Source: Rhodovibrio salinarum DSM 9154 (GTDB lineage Bacteria > Pseudomonadota > Alphaproteobacteria > Kiloniellales > Rhodovibrionaceae). From it: a stretch of 64,000 nt of DNA. A model generated the notes under the pieces. The model had not been told where the DNA came from. It saw nothing but the letters and a program-made list of their open reading frames with translations, and made no database searches. Location: positions 2,615,660-2,679,659 of the forward strand of contig NZ_KI911559.1 in assembly GCF_000515255.1 (NCBI RefSeq). Direction: 5' to 3'. Shown piece after piece: positions 56,067 to 64,000 of the stretch (within the stretch, counting starts at the first letter, position 1; every line of letters starts with the position of its first letter). Made by a program: the position numbers and the translations under genes.

Positions 56067-57572
56067 TTAGGCTAAGCGGCGCAGCGGCTTGCCGTCGTGG
56101 TCTTTCCACCCCTTGAGCAACCGCTGGACGTCGCTGCCCAGCACGACCCGGCTTTCGCGCATGTAGGCTTCGTGGTTGGCTTCGATGTCGTCCAGATCGT
56201 AGCGGTAGTTGACCATGACCCCGGCGGCTTGCCGCAACCCCTTGGCGGAGATGTCGCCCAGCCAGTTGATCCGTTCCAGACGGGCGCCGTTCTTCAGGTG
56301 GAAGCGTGCAACGGGATCGATCGGGGCGCCATTGTCGCGCCGGGCCAGCAGATAACGCGCCGCCAGCCGACGCAACGGCCCCTGGAGGGCCCCCGCCACG
56401 GACGAATCGTCCGGCCACTCGGAACGGGCCAGCAGCACCTGCAAGGCAGCGCGACAACTGTCCTGCCCGCTCAGCCGCGTCAGCGTCTTACGCTCGCCGT
56501 CCTCGACCAGAGCGTCGAGCGTGGCCTCGGGCGCGGTATCCAGCCAGGTCCGAAAGCCCGGTAACGGCGACAGGGTCGCGAACGTCTCGATCTGCGGCAG
56601 TTCGTGCGAAAGGTGGTTCACCACCTGCTTGATCAAATACTCGCCGAAGGAGATCCCTTGCAGACCGCGCTGGGTGTTGGTGATCGAATAAAAGATCGCC
56701 GCCTTGGCGTCCTTGGGGTCATCCTCCGGCGCGCTTTCGTCCAGTAGCCGCTGCACGCTGGCGGCCATCTCCGCCGTCAACGCAACCTCGACGAAGGCGA
56801 GCGGCTCGTCGGGCATGCGCGGATGGAACAGCGCAAAGCAGCGGCGGTCGCTGTCCAGCCGGTTGCGCAGATCGTTCCAGTCACGGATCTCGTGCACCGC
56901 CTCATAGGCGATCAGCTTTTCCAGCAACGCCGCGGGCGAATGCCACGTGATCTGCTGCAGATCGAGAAAGCCAACATCGAACCAGGAAGTCAGCAACTCC
57001 CGCAGGTCGCCTTCCAGCTGGCGCATGTAAGGGTCGTCGCCGCGCGCCTGAAGCAGGTCCGCGCGCAGGTCGACCAAGAACTTCACCCCATCCGGCAAGG
57101 CGTTGAACTGAGTCAGGATCTTGACCCGCGGCGGCACCAGGACGCGGCGCAAGGCCGCCTCGGCGACCAAGCGGTGATCATCGTCCACGGCAGCCTGGAC
57201 CTGGCCGATCGCCTCGGCGACCCGGTCCGGGTCGCAGGCGAACTCGTGCGCGAGAAGCTTCAGGAAGCGCCGTCGACCGTCGGCATCCAGCTCCAGGTAG
57301 CGCCGGCCCAACTCGGCCGCCCGGCCCCGCGCCGACACCTCGCCGCCACGCGCTTCCAGGCACTCGTGCATCAGCCGGCGCAGGGCGCGGCTGTCGTCCG
57401 GCGCGGATTCCGGCACCGACAGACCGACCGTCCGGGCCGCACCGGCCGCAACATCGCGCCAGGCCACCGACAGATTGGCGAGTGTACGCTCGACCAGACC
57501 TGAGCCACGCTCGGCGGCGTCCGCCGCGCTGCCATTGCTGGGCTGGGCGACCGTCGTTTCCTGTTCGCTCAT
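56067..57572 (-). CDS. malonyl-CoA decarboxylase
   Basis: A 501-residue malonyl-CoA decarboxylase, producing acetyl-CoA. It has the all-helical N-terminal domain (RRLMHECLEARGGEVSARGR and RRRFLKLLAHEFACDPDRV) and the acetyltransferase-like catalytic half: RCFALFHPRMPDEPLAFVEV, AIFYSITNTQRGLQGISFGE with the catalytic Ser/His region, FATLSPLPGFRTWL and HLKNGARLERINWLGD. It is the last gene of the malonate transport operon, downstream of the DctM subunit. ATG at 57572 (MSEQETT) chosen. Confidence 0.93.
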   Translation of the reverse strand: MSEQETTVAQPSNGSAADAAERGSGLVERTLANLSVAWRDVAAGAARTVGLSVPESAPDDSRALRRLMHECLEARGGEVSARGRAAELGRRYLELDADGRRRFLKLLAHEFACDPDRVAEAIGQVQAAVDDDHRLVAEAALRRVLVPPRVKILTQFNALPDGVKFLVDLRADLLQARGDDPYMRQLEGDLRELLTSWFDVGFLDLQQITWHSPAALLEKLIAYEAVHEIRDWNDLRNRLDSDRRCFALFHPRMPDEPLAFVEVALTAEMAASVQRLLDESAPEDDPKDAKAAIFYSITNTQRGLQGISFGEYLIKQVVNHLSHELPQIETFATLSPLPGFRTWLDTAPEATLDALVEDGERKTLTRLSGQDSCRAALQVLLARSEWPDDSSVAGALQGPLRRLAARYLLARRDNGAPIDPVARFHLKNGARLERINWLGDISAKGLRQAAGVMVNYRYDLDDIEANHEAYMRESRVVLGSDVQRLLKGWKDHDGKPLRRLA

Positions 57573-57636
57573 CGCCGCGATCCTTCTTGGTGTTGCAGCC
57601 GGCGACGGCCCTTGGACCGACCGGACATGACGTCTC

Positions 57637-58956
57637 CTACTGGATCGAGGGCCCCATTGCGGCCTCGGGAAGCCAAAGTGCGATCTCCGGGAAGATGCAC
57701 AGCAGGATGATGCCAACCACCATGCACAGCATATACGGTAGCGCGCCCCAGAGGATCGTGGGGAGCTTCACATCCGGGGCAATCCCGTTGATGACGTAGA
57801 GGTTCAGGCCGACCGGCGGGGTAATCAGGCCGATCTCCAGATTGATTGTCATCATCACCGCGAACCACACCGGGTCGAACCCCAGGTTGGTGATGATCGG
57901 CAGCAGCGTGGGCGCGGTCATCAAAATCACCGCCACCGGGGGCAGAAAGAAGCCAGCCACCAGCAGGAAGAGGTTGACGCACGCCAGCAGCAGGTAAGCA
58001 TTCATGTCCAGCCCGGCGATGTATTGCGCCAAAGACTGCGTGATGAACAGCGACGACATCATGTAGCTGAACAACTCGGCGGCGGCGATGATCATCAGGA
58101 TCATCACCGATTCCTTCATGGAATCCCGGAAAATGATCCAGAGCTGTCGGCCCTTGGTGATGCCGTAGATCACCATGACCAGCACCAGGCACAGCATCGC
58201 GCCCACGCCCGCGGCTTCCGACGGCGTCGCGACACCGCCGTAAAGCACGTAAAGGATGCCGACGATGATCAGCAGGAAGGGGCCGACCTTGGGCAGCATC
58301 GCCAGCTTGTCACGCAGCGAGTAGCTCATCCCCGGCGTGACGAAGCGGTAGCCCTTGCGCCGCGCATCGATCAGCCCCCAGGCGATGAACAGCGCCATCA
58401 GCATGGCGCCCGGCAGCAGGCCCGCCAGGAAGAGCCGCCCGATCGAGGTCTCGGTCGCGATGCCGTAGACGATCATCGTGATCGACGGCGGGATCAGGAT
58501 GCCGAGCGTGCCGCCCGCCGCGATCGACCCGGTCGCCACGCTGGCCGGATAGCCGCGTTGGCGCATCTCGGGGATGCCCATCTTGCCGATCGCTGCACAG
58601 GTCGCCGGCGAAGACCCCGACAAGGCGGCAAAGATGCCGCACGCGCCAATGTTGGAGGCCATCAGGCCACCCGGCACGCCGTACAGCCAGCGGTCAATCG
58701 CCTCGTACAGGTCGGCGCCGGCGCGCGAGGACGCGATCGCCCCACCCATCAGGATGAACATCGGGATCGACAGCAGGGCGAAACTGTCCAATCCGCCGTA
58801 GAAGACGTCCGGCACGAACTCCAGCGCGAAGAAGCCGTCGTAGTAGACCAGAAAGCTCAGCGACACGATGCCGAGCGCGAAGGCAACCGGAATGCCGAGC
58901 AGCAGCAGGAAGATCGTCACGGCCCCGATCAGCAGGCCCAGTTCAAGCTCGCTCAT
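57637..58956 (-). CDS. TRAP transporter large permease (DctM-type), probably malonate
   Basis: A 439-residue large membrane subunit, with about 12 helices and the TRAP signatures LLGIPVAFALGIVSL, SIPMFILMGGAIASSRAGAD, GCGIFAALSGSSPATCAAIG-type region around residues 85-105, and GGTLGILIPPSITMIVYG. It carries out sodium-driven uptake with the DctQ and DctP partners. The position between a malonyl-CoA decarboxylase and the two other TRAP genes argues that malonate is the substrate. Its ATG overlaps the dctQ stop by 4 nt. Confidence 0.9.
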   Translation of the reverse strand: MSELELGLLIGAVTIFLLLLGIPVAFALGIVSLSFLVYYDGFFALEFVPDVFYGGLDSFALLSIPMFILMGGAIASSRAGADLYEAIDRWLYGVPGGLMASNIGACGIFAALSGSSPATCAAIGKMGIPEMRQRGYPASVATGSIAAGGTLGILIPPSITMIVYGIATETSIGRLFLAGLLPGAMLMALFIAWGLIDARRKGYRFVTPGMSYSLRDKLAMLPKVGPFLLIIVGILYVLYGGVATPSEAAGVGAMLCLVLVMVIYGITKGRQLWIIFRDSMKESVMILMIIAAAELFSYMMSSLFITQSLAQYIAGLDMNAYLLLACVNLFLLVAGFFLPPVAVILMTAPTLLPIITNLGFDPVWFAVMMTINLEIGLITPPVGLNLYVINGIAPDVKLPTILWGALPYMLCMVVGIILLCIFPEIALWLPEAAMGPSIQ

Positions 58957-59525
58957 CGATCACGTCCTCCGGACAGTGTCGGCCCGCTGCCCGCCTCTTC
59001 CAGCGCATCGTCCGCTTCCAGATGCGAACTCGAGAACGGTAAGTCACGGCCGGTCAACAAGGCCAAAATGTCGGCTAAGTACTGCACGGCCGTCAGCCCG
59101 AAACCAAGCGGGATCGCCGCGTAGGGCACCCACAGCGGCGGCGCCCAAACCGTCTCCGCCCGCCAGTTGTTGGCCCAGGCCTCGTGCCAGAAGGTCCAGC
59201 CGTAATAGGTCAGCAGCGCGCAGAACCCGAACGACAGCAGCGAGGCGATCAGGGCCAACGCCATCTTGCCGTGATGGCCAAGGTAGAGCGGCAGCAGGTC
59301 GACGTTCACATGACCGCGCTTCAACAACACGTAAGGGCTGCCAATCAGCGTCGCGCCGATAACCGAAAAGGTGACGAATTCGTGCTGCCAGATCGCGCTC
59401 TCGTTAAGGACATAGCGCACGAAGACGAGGTGGCACACGGCCGCGACGGCCGCCGCCAGGAGCCCGGCGGCGATCACGCCGCAGGCGCGCGACAGCCGCC
59501 AGATCAAAACGACGAAGAGGTCCAT
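58953..59525 (-). CDS. TRAP transporter small permease (DctQ-type)
   Basis: A 190-residue protein with four hydrophobic helices. Characteristic is HEFVTFSVIGATLIGSPYVL followed by KRGHVNVDLLPLYLG, which is the DctQ domain. It bridges the DctM channel and the binding protein. I chose the ATG at 59525 (MDLFVVLIWR); the frame runs 34 codons upstream. It couples to dctM by a 4-nt ATGA overlap. A strong hairpin lies between it and the dctP-type gene. Confidence 0.88.
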   Translation of the reverse strand: MDLFVVLIWRLSRACGVIAAGLLAAAVAAVCHLVFVRYVLNESAIWQHEFVTFSVIGATLIGSPYVLLKRGHVNVDLLPLYLGHHGKMALALIASLLSFGFCALLTYYGWTFWHEAWANNWRAETVWAPPLWVPYAAIPLGFGLTAVQYLADILALLTGRDLPFSSSHLEADDALEEAGSGPTLSGGRDR

Positions 59526-59672
59526 GACATCGGCCCCAAAGGCTGGCGCGGAACGGATGGGACGTGCCACCCGGCACAACCGACTGAGTTCGGAGGTGTC
59601 GCAGCGCATGTTCTGTCCCAAAGACAAAGGGTTGCGTCTATTATTTAAGGTATCGCTTCAGACCAGTGGCGT

Positions 59673-59703
59673 GGCCGTCCGGGCCTCGCGCGCCCGGACG
59701 GCC
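59673..59703 (-). terminator. hairpin between the dctP-type and dctQ-type genes
   Basis: A perfect 12-bp stem (GGCCGTCCGGGC / GCCCGGACGGCC, loop 59685-59691) starts 26 nt after the binding-protein stop on the minus strand. There is no U-run right after it, so it probably works as an attenuator or mRNA-stabilising structure, as seen after many periplasmic binding protein genes, rather than a full stop. Confidence 0.5.
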
Positions 59704-59729
59704 GCCAACCTGGAAACCTCGCCGTCAGA

Positions 59730-60740
59730 TCAATCGACGGAGCGCGCCTTCTCGATCAATTCGGCGCCGCCGTCGACTTCCTCGGCGAATTTCTTGTAGG
59801 AGCTTTCCTGCGCCACATCGATCCAGGCGTCGTACTGCTCCTTGGTCATCTCGGTGACCTTCACGCCGGCTTTTTTATAGGTGTCGACCAGCTTCTGATC
59901 CAAACCCTTGGCTTTCTCGAAGAAGAACTCCTCGGCCTTCTCGCCGGCAGTCATCAGGGCTTCCTGCTGCTCTTCGTTCAACTGGTCGAACGAACGCTTG
60001 GACATCAGAATCGGCTCATACATGAACCACAGCGCATAGTCGCCTGGAGGCGTCAGGCAGCTGGACTGCTCGTAGATGCGGTAGCTGACCAGCGACCCAG
60101 AGGAGGTGTTCGCGCCGTCCAGAACGCCGGTATTCATCGCGGAGTAGATTTCCGAGCTCGGCATCGAGTTGATCGACGAACCCGCGGCGGCCAGCATCTG
60201 CTCGAATGCGGGACCGGCCGCGCGCATCACCTTACCCTCGACGCTCTCCGGAGTGGTGACGCAGAAGTCTTTCCCGACGAAGCCGCCGGCCAGCCACGCA
60301 TCCGAAAGCACGACGACACCGGATTCATTGATGATCTGCTTGATCTGGTCCATGAACTCGGAATCGTTCAGGCGCTTTGCATGATCGTGATTCTTCACCA
60401 GACCCGGCATCAGGGTCGCGGAGAACTGCGGGTGCCGGCCGGACGCGTAGTCCAACGGAAAGGCGGAAATGTCCAACTGCCCCTTGGTCATCGCGTCCCA
60501 CTGCTGCTTCGGCTTGAACAGGGAACCACTGGGATAGACCCGGACCTGCAGGTCGACGTCGGCGGCCTCGACCTCCTTTTTGATCATCTCGACCATCTTG
60601 CCGCGAACATCGTCCTGCGGCCACTGGTGCGAAGCACGCAGCCGCTCGGCCGATGCCGGCGCGCTGAGCGCGACCACCGCCGCCAAGGCGACGCCGGTCG
60701 TAAGCACACTGCCCAGGCTTGGGCGCTTGAAGTGTTTCAT
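59730..60740 (-). CDS. TRAP transporter solute-binding protein (DctP-type), probably malonate
   Basis: A 336-residue periplasmic binding protein. A signal peptide (to about residue 29, ALSAPASAE) is followed by DctP-fold segments LRASHQWPQDDVRGKMVEMI, VRVYPSGSLFKPKQQWDAMT, KVMRAAGPAFEQMLAAAG, and SGSLVSYRIYEQSSCLTPPG. The arginine of the MRAAG segment commonly holds a carboxylate. I chose the ATG at 60740, 10 nt after a GGGAGG ribosome site; the longer GTG start would bury that site. First gene of the operon that ends with the decarboxylase. Confidence 0.9.
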   Translation of the reverse strand: MKHFKRPSLGSVLTTGVALAAVVALSAPASAERLRASHQWPQDDVRGKMVEMIKKEVEAADVDLQVRVYPSGSLFKPKQQWDAMTKGQLDISAFPLDYASGRHPQFSATLMPGLVKNHDHAKRLNDSEFMDQIKQIINESGVVVLSDAWLAGGFVGKDFCVTTPESVEGKVMRAAGPAFEQMLAAAGSSINSMPSSEIYSAMNTGVLDGANTSSGSLVSYRIYEQSSCLTPPGDYALWFMYEPILMSKRSFDQLNEEQQEALMTAGEKAEEFFFEKAKGLDQKLVDTYKKAGVKVTEMTKEQYDAWIDVAQESSYKKFAEEVDGGAELIEKARSVD

Positions 60741-60938
60741 GTCGATGGTACCTCCCACAGACTTTTATCGATTTACGCCCGGCGGACTGGACTTTGCGCC
60801 TTCGCAACCGGGCTGGATGGAGACGGCTCTTGTCGGCCGATTGATCAACCGCCGGCGTTGGACCCGGCGCCCCGGACTGACACCCTGCGCCGCCCGGTCA
60901 GCCTAGGAAAGCGTAAACGTGGGTCTGAAACAAGCAAT

Positions 60939-60952
60939 CTTTGTATACAAAG
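60939..60952. promoter_or_regulatory. probable MatR operator, 14-bp palindrome
   Basis: CTTTGTATACAAAG is a perfect palindrome in the divergent region between the malonate transporter operon and the GntR regulator gene. Flanking CAATCT and AGATTG extend the dyad imperfectly. GntR/FadR-type regulators bind such short TGTATACA-like dyads, and rhizobial MatR is reported to bind a TTGTATACAA-type site. It overlaps the -35 region of the proposed regulator promoter. Confidence 0.75.
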
Positions 60953-60969
60953 TAGACAAGATTGCATAA
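60941..60969 (+). promoter_or_regulatory. candidate promoter of the GntR regulator gene
   Basis: TTGTAT at 60941-60946 and CATAAA at 60965-60970, 18 nt apart, form a plausible sigma-70-type promoter facing the regulator gene. The -35 element lies inside the palindrome, so binding there would block transcription (autorepression). No equally clear pair faces the transporter operon. Confidence 0.45.
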
Positions 60970-61005
60970 AATCATCCAGAAAGCGGGCGACACGGAAAAA
61001 CCGCC

Positions 61006-61743
61006 ATGGTCCCGGACAGGACAGCCCACAACGCGAACGTGCAAGATAAACCTGCCACAGCCCCCCGCGGACGCAAGCCGCGACTCGCCGACCGGTTGCG
61101 CTGCCAACTGGAGGAAGAGATTGCCACGGGCCAGCTCGCCGGTGGCACGCGGCTGGATGAAGCAGGCCTAGCAAAACGCTTCGGCGTCTCCCGAACCCCG
61201 GTACGAGAAGCTTTGAGCAGCCTCGCGTCCGCCGGACTGGTCGAGACGCGCCCGCGCCAAGGAGCCGTCGTCGCCGGGCTGTCGCTTAGCGACTTGATCC
61301 AGATGTTCGAAGTGATGGCAGAGCTCGAAGCGCTGTGTACCCGCCTCGCCGCGCGCCGGATGACCGAGGCCGAACGCACGCAATTGGAGCAGACGCTGCA
61401 GGCCTGCATCGACGCAGCCGACCCGGCGCGGCCGAACGACTACTATGACGCCAACCTCGCCTTCCACGAGGCGATCTACGCCGGCAGTCACAACGCCTAT
61501 CTGGCAGAGCAGACGCGCCAGCTACGCAACCGACTGCAACCCTATCGGCGCACGCAGCTGGCCGGACTGGGGCGGATCGAGACCTCCTGCCGCGAACATG
61601 CCGAGATCGTCGACGCAATCCGGCAGGCCGACGCCATCTCCGCGGAAGGCGCGATGCGCCGACATGTCACCATCCAGGCGGACACATTCGCCGAACTTGC
61701 CGCCCATTCGCCCGAGCAAAGAACGGCCGTCGACAGCGCTTGA
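61006..61743 (+). CDS. GntR-family regulator, probable malonate regulator MatR
   Basis: A 245-residue regulator of the FCD/FadR subgroup. The N-terminal winged helix is RLADRLRCQLEEEIATGQL, then GTRLDEAGLAKRFGVSRTPV and REALSSLASAGLVETRPRQG. The C-terminal FCD domain has the metal-binding residues in DYYDANLAFHEAIYAGSHNA and CREHAEIVDAIRQADA with RRHV. Position between the TRAP-malonyl-CoA decarboxylase operon and the malonyl-CoA synthetase gene matches MatR. A palindrome upstream of its own start is the likely operator. Only the effector (malonate or a CoA ester) is unverified. Confidence 0.9.
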   Translation: MVPDRTAHNANVQDKPATAPRGRKPRLADRLRCQLEEEIATGQLAGGTRLDEAGLAKRFGVSRTPVREALSSLASAGLVETRPRQGAVVAGLSLSDLIQMFEVMAELEALCTRLAARRMTEAERTQLEQTLQACIDAADPARPNDYYDANLAFHEAIYAGSHNAYLAEQTRQLRNRLQPYRRTQLAGLGRIETSCREHAEIVDAIRQADAISAEGAMRRHVTIQADTFAELAAHSPEQRTAVDSA

Positions 61744-61845
61744 CCCCGGCATTCAACCGGGTGTCTGGCCGCAGCCACCCAACGACCGTGATAGCTTTGG
61801 CGATCAGCACGCAGAAGAACCTCAATTGGGGAGTTCCCGGATCAC

Positions 61846-63375
61846 ATGAGTGGCAACCTCTACGAACGCTTCCTCGCCGTCTTCTCCGAACGCGGTGACG
61901 CCCCGGCCATCGAGCTCGCCGACGGAACGACGTGGTCGTATGCCCAGTTGACGGATCAGGTCGGCCGTCTGGCCCGCCGGTTGGTCGAGGCCGGCGTGGA
62001 ACCGGGCGACCGCGTGGCCATCCAGGTCGATAAGTCGCCGCAAGCGCTGTTCACCTACCTCGCCTGTTTCCAGGCCGGCGCGGTCTATCTGCCGCTCAAC
62101 ACCGCCTACACTGGTCCGGAAGTCTCGTACTTCCTGTCGGACGCGCAGCCGCGCTGCTTCGTCTGCGATCCCCGGCGCGCTGACGAGCTGGCGCCGATCG
62201 CGGGGGAAGCCGGCGTGAGCGCGGTCTTGAACATGGACCCGACCGGCGCTGGCACACTGACGGATGGCTTGGACGCCGTCACGCCGATGCGCGAGGTGGT
62301 GGAACGCGACCCCGACGACCTGGCGGCGATCTGCTACACCTCCGGCACCACCGGGCGCTCCAAGGGCGCGATGCTGAGCCACCGCAACCTGGAGTCCAAC
62401 GCCCGCACGCTGCACAGCTACTGGGGCTTCCAGGACGGCGACGTGCTGCTGCATGCCCTGCCGCTGTTCCACGTCCACGGCCTGTTCGTTGCCTCCAATA
62501 CCGCCCTTCTGAACGGCTCGAAGATGCTCTTCCTGCCCAAGTTCGACGCCGATCAGGTCACGCGCCTGCTGCCCAAGGCGAGCGTGATGATGGGCGTGCC
62601 GACCTTCTACGTCCGCCTGCTGGAGCGCGACGACTTCACCAAGGACCTTGTGGCGAAGATGCGCCTGTTCGTCTCCGGCTCCGCGCCGCTGCAGCCGGAA
62701 ACCTGGCGCCAGTTCAAGGAGCGCACCGGCTTCGAGATCCTGGAGCGCTACGGCATGACGGAAGCCGGCATGATCACCTCCAACCCGCTGAACGGCGAAC
62801 GCCGCCCCGGCACCGTCGGCTTCCCGCTGCCGAACGTGCAGGTGCGCGTCGCTAAGGAGGACGGCACGGTGCTGGGCACCGAGGAGATCGGCATTCTGGA
62901 GATCAAAGGCCCCAACCTGTTCCAGGGCTACTGGAACAAGCCCGAAAAGACGGCCGAGGAATTCCGTCCGGACGGCTTCTTCATCACCGGCGACAACGCC
63001 AAGATCGACGATCGCGGCTACGTCCACATCGTCGGCCGGGCGAAGGACCTGATCATCTCCGGCGGCTACAATGTCTATCCCAAGGAGATCGAACTGACCC
63101 TCGACGCGATGAACGGGGTCAAGGAATCCGCTGTGTTCGGTGTTCCGCACCCGGATTTCGGCGAAGCCGTCACGGCCATGGTTGTAGCCGAGGCCGGCAA
63201 GGAAGATACGCTGAGCGAAAAGGGCCTGATCGACGCGTGCCGTACCCAGATTGCCGGCTATAAAACGCCCAAGCGGATCTTCTTCGCCGACACATTGCCG
63301 CGCAACACCATGGGCAAGGTCCAGAAGGCGCAACTGCGCAGCGAGTACGAAAGCACTTTCCAGGGCGCGGCGTAG
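61846..63375 (+). CDS. malonyl-CoA synthetase (MatB)
   Basis: A 509-residue AMP-forming acyl-CoA synthetase. AMP-binding motif CYTSGTTGRSKGAMLSHRN, then LPLFHVHGLFVASNTALLNG, the SGSAPLQPETWRQF and RYGMTEAGMITSNP loops, GDNAKIDDRGYVHIVGRAKD and the C-terminal lysine region FADTLPRNTMGKVQKAQLR. Its context and length match MatB, which activates malonate with CoA. Malonyl-CoA is then decarboxylated by the enzyme at 56067-57572. Ribosome binding site GGGGAG is upstream. It may be transcribed with the regulator gene. Confidence 0.9.
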   Translation: MSGNLYERFLAVFSERGDAPAIELADGTTWSYAQLTDQVGRLARRLVEAGVEPGDRVAIQVDKSPQALFTYLACFQAGAVYLPLNTAYTGPEVSYFLSDAQPRCFVCDPRRADELAPIAGEAGVSAVLNMDPTGAGTLTDGLDAVTPMREVVERDPDDLAAICYTSGTTGRSKGAMLSHRNLESNARTLHSYWGFQDGDVLLHALPLFHVHGLFVASNTALLNGSKMLFLPKFDADQVTRLLPKASVMMGVPTFYVRLLERDDFTKDLVAKMRLFVSGSAPLQPETWRQFKERTGFEILERYGMTEAGMITSNPLNGERRPGTVGFPLPNVQVRVAKEDGTVLGTEEIGILEIKGPNLFQGYWNKPEKTAEEFRPDGFFITGDNAKIDDRGYVHIVGRAKDLIISGGYNVYPKEIELTLDAMNGVKESAVFGVPHPDFGEAVTAMVVAEAGKEDTLSEKGLIDACRTQIAGYKTPKRIFFADTLPRNTMGKVQKAQLRSEYESTFQGAA

Positions 63376-63423
63376 ACCGCCGATTAGCCGTGCCACGTGC
63401 CTCGACAGGATCCTTCCGGCGCC

Positions 63424-63479
63424 GCTCAGCATGAAGTAAGGCCTTTATCTATCTGGAAAAGCTAGACTTCATGCTGAGC
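63424..63479. repeat. long inverted repeat downstream of matB
   Basis: GCTCAGCATGAAGT (63424-63437) and ACTTCATGCTGAGC (63466-63479) are perfect 14-bp inverted copies separated by 28 bases. A U-run is missing, so it is not a standard terminator. It lies in the intergenic region before the penicillin-acylase gene. Confidence 0.7.
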
Positions 63480-63582
63480 ACTCCGACAACAGCGGAGGTG
63501 CCGAAGGATGTCTGACGGATAACGGCGCGCTCGTCTCCGCTACCGTCTTGTCGAATCGCACACGCGTGCGATCCTCCAGCCC

Positions 63583-64000
63583 ATGAACCGCTTCGTGAAA
63601 TGGGCGTTGCTCGCCCTCCCCGTCCTGCTTGGCGGCGCGGCGATCGTCGTGCTCGTCGGCTATTTCTATTTGCGCCAGTCATTGCCGCAGACCGAAGGCA
63701 CGGCCCAGCTAGCCGACCTGTCGGCCGAGGTCACGGTCACCCGGGACACCCACGGCATCCCGACCATCCGCGCGGAAAGCCTCAGCGACGCCTACACCGC
63801 CCTTGGCTACCTGCACGCTCAGGACCGGCTGTGGCAGATGGATTTCATGCGCCGCACGGCGGAGGGACGCCTGTCCGAGGTCGCGGGTCAGGGCACGGTC
63901 GGGCTCGACCGCTTCATGCGCATCCTCGACCTCGGCGACCTCGCGGCCGAGCAGGTACAGCATCTGGACGCCGAGACACAGACGGCCTTGGAAGCTTACG
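63583..64000 (+). CDS. penicillin acylase family protein, C-terminal part cut by window edge
   Basis: The frame gives 139 residues before the window ends: a short basic start MNRFVKWALLALP with a hydrophobic segment (residues 7-30) acting as membrane anchor or signal peptide, then TVTRDTHGIPTIRAESLSDA, YTALGYLHAQDRLWQMDFMR and GRLSEVAGQG. The R-D-x-x-G-I-P and G-Y-x-H-A-Q-D-R-L-W-Q-M motifs are standard for the alpha-chain region of penicillin amidases. These Ntn-hydrolases cleave amides or acyl-homoserine lactones. The catalytic Ser would lie downstream and is not visible. Confidence 0.88.
   Translation, partial: MNRFVKWALLALPVLLGGAAIVVLVGYFYLRQSLPQTEGTAQLADLSAEVTVTRDTHGIPTIRAESLSDAYTALGYLHAQDRLWQMDFMRRTAEGRLSEVAGQGTVGLDRFMRILDLGDLAAEQVQHLDAETQTALEAY

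Noticed and set aside
61822-63432. Long open frame antisense to matB
   Set aside because: Same effect of high GC; the plus strand encodes an unmistakable acyl-CoA synthetase.

Overview
The window is a stretch of high-GC chromosome from an alphaproteobacterium. The gene sets point there: bamE / ubiquinol-cytochrome c chaperone / YceD / rpmF / plsX / fabH / ihfA / merR, glyA-nrdR-rib-nusB-thiL, a MucR-type regulator, an LdtR-type MarR regulator, and a malonate locus like that of rhizobia. A purple non-sulfur or Rhodospirillales-like host is an inference from gene content only. I see no phage, transposon, CRISPR array or integrase. Nearly all of the sequence is ordinary, tightly packed chromosomal genes.

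Layout. 1-7.2 kb: ssb (cut by the window edge) diverges from uvrA, followed by a lactate-permease-family transporter, a tiny conserved protein, a GcvA-like LysR regulator, cutA and a small unknown. 7.5-16.1 kb: a DUF72 protein, tRNA-Pro(GGG), and the minus-strand run ubcC - YceD - rpmF - plsX - fabH - ihfA - merR with bamE diverging from it, then an MFS transporter and a lone fliL. 16.2-24.0 kb: minus-strand rpiB - glyA - nrdR - ribD - ribE - ribBX - ribH - nusB - thiL, covering riboflavin and thiamine cofactors, one-carbon metabolism and control of ribonucleotide reductase. 24.3-32.2 kb: mucR, a branched-chain amino acid binding protein, a desaturase/LysE pair, livG-livF-livH-livM and a small conserved protein. 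32.3-35.0 kb: rhomboid protease, lrgA-lrgB and an LdtR-like MarR regulator. 35.1-41.3 kb: valine-catabolism genes (mmsB, 3-hydroxyisobutyryl-CoA hydrolase, acyl-CoA dehydrogenase) interrupted by msrA and minCDE. 41.5-49.7 kb: metY, then minus-strand ompA-like lipoprotein - aminotransferase - hom - glpX - recJ. 50-56 kb: phaC, two alpha/beta hydrolases, ornithine decarboxylase and a DUF547 protein. 56-63.4 kb: a complete malonate-use locus (TRAP transporter matPQM, malonyl-CoA decarboxylase, GntR regulator, malonyl-CoA synthetase) with a clear operator palindrome in its divergent promoter. The window ends in a penicillin-acylase-family gene.

I did not find an obviously new biological system. 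The observations most worth checking are a riboflavin enzyme whose second domain has lost its zinc cysteines, the 14-bp palindrome controlling the malonate genes, an orphan minus-strand terminator that may end an unannotated small RNA, a long inverted repeat after matB, and several unusual starts, overlaps and hairpins.
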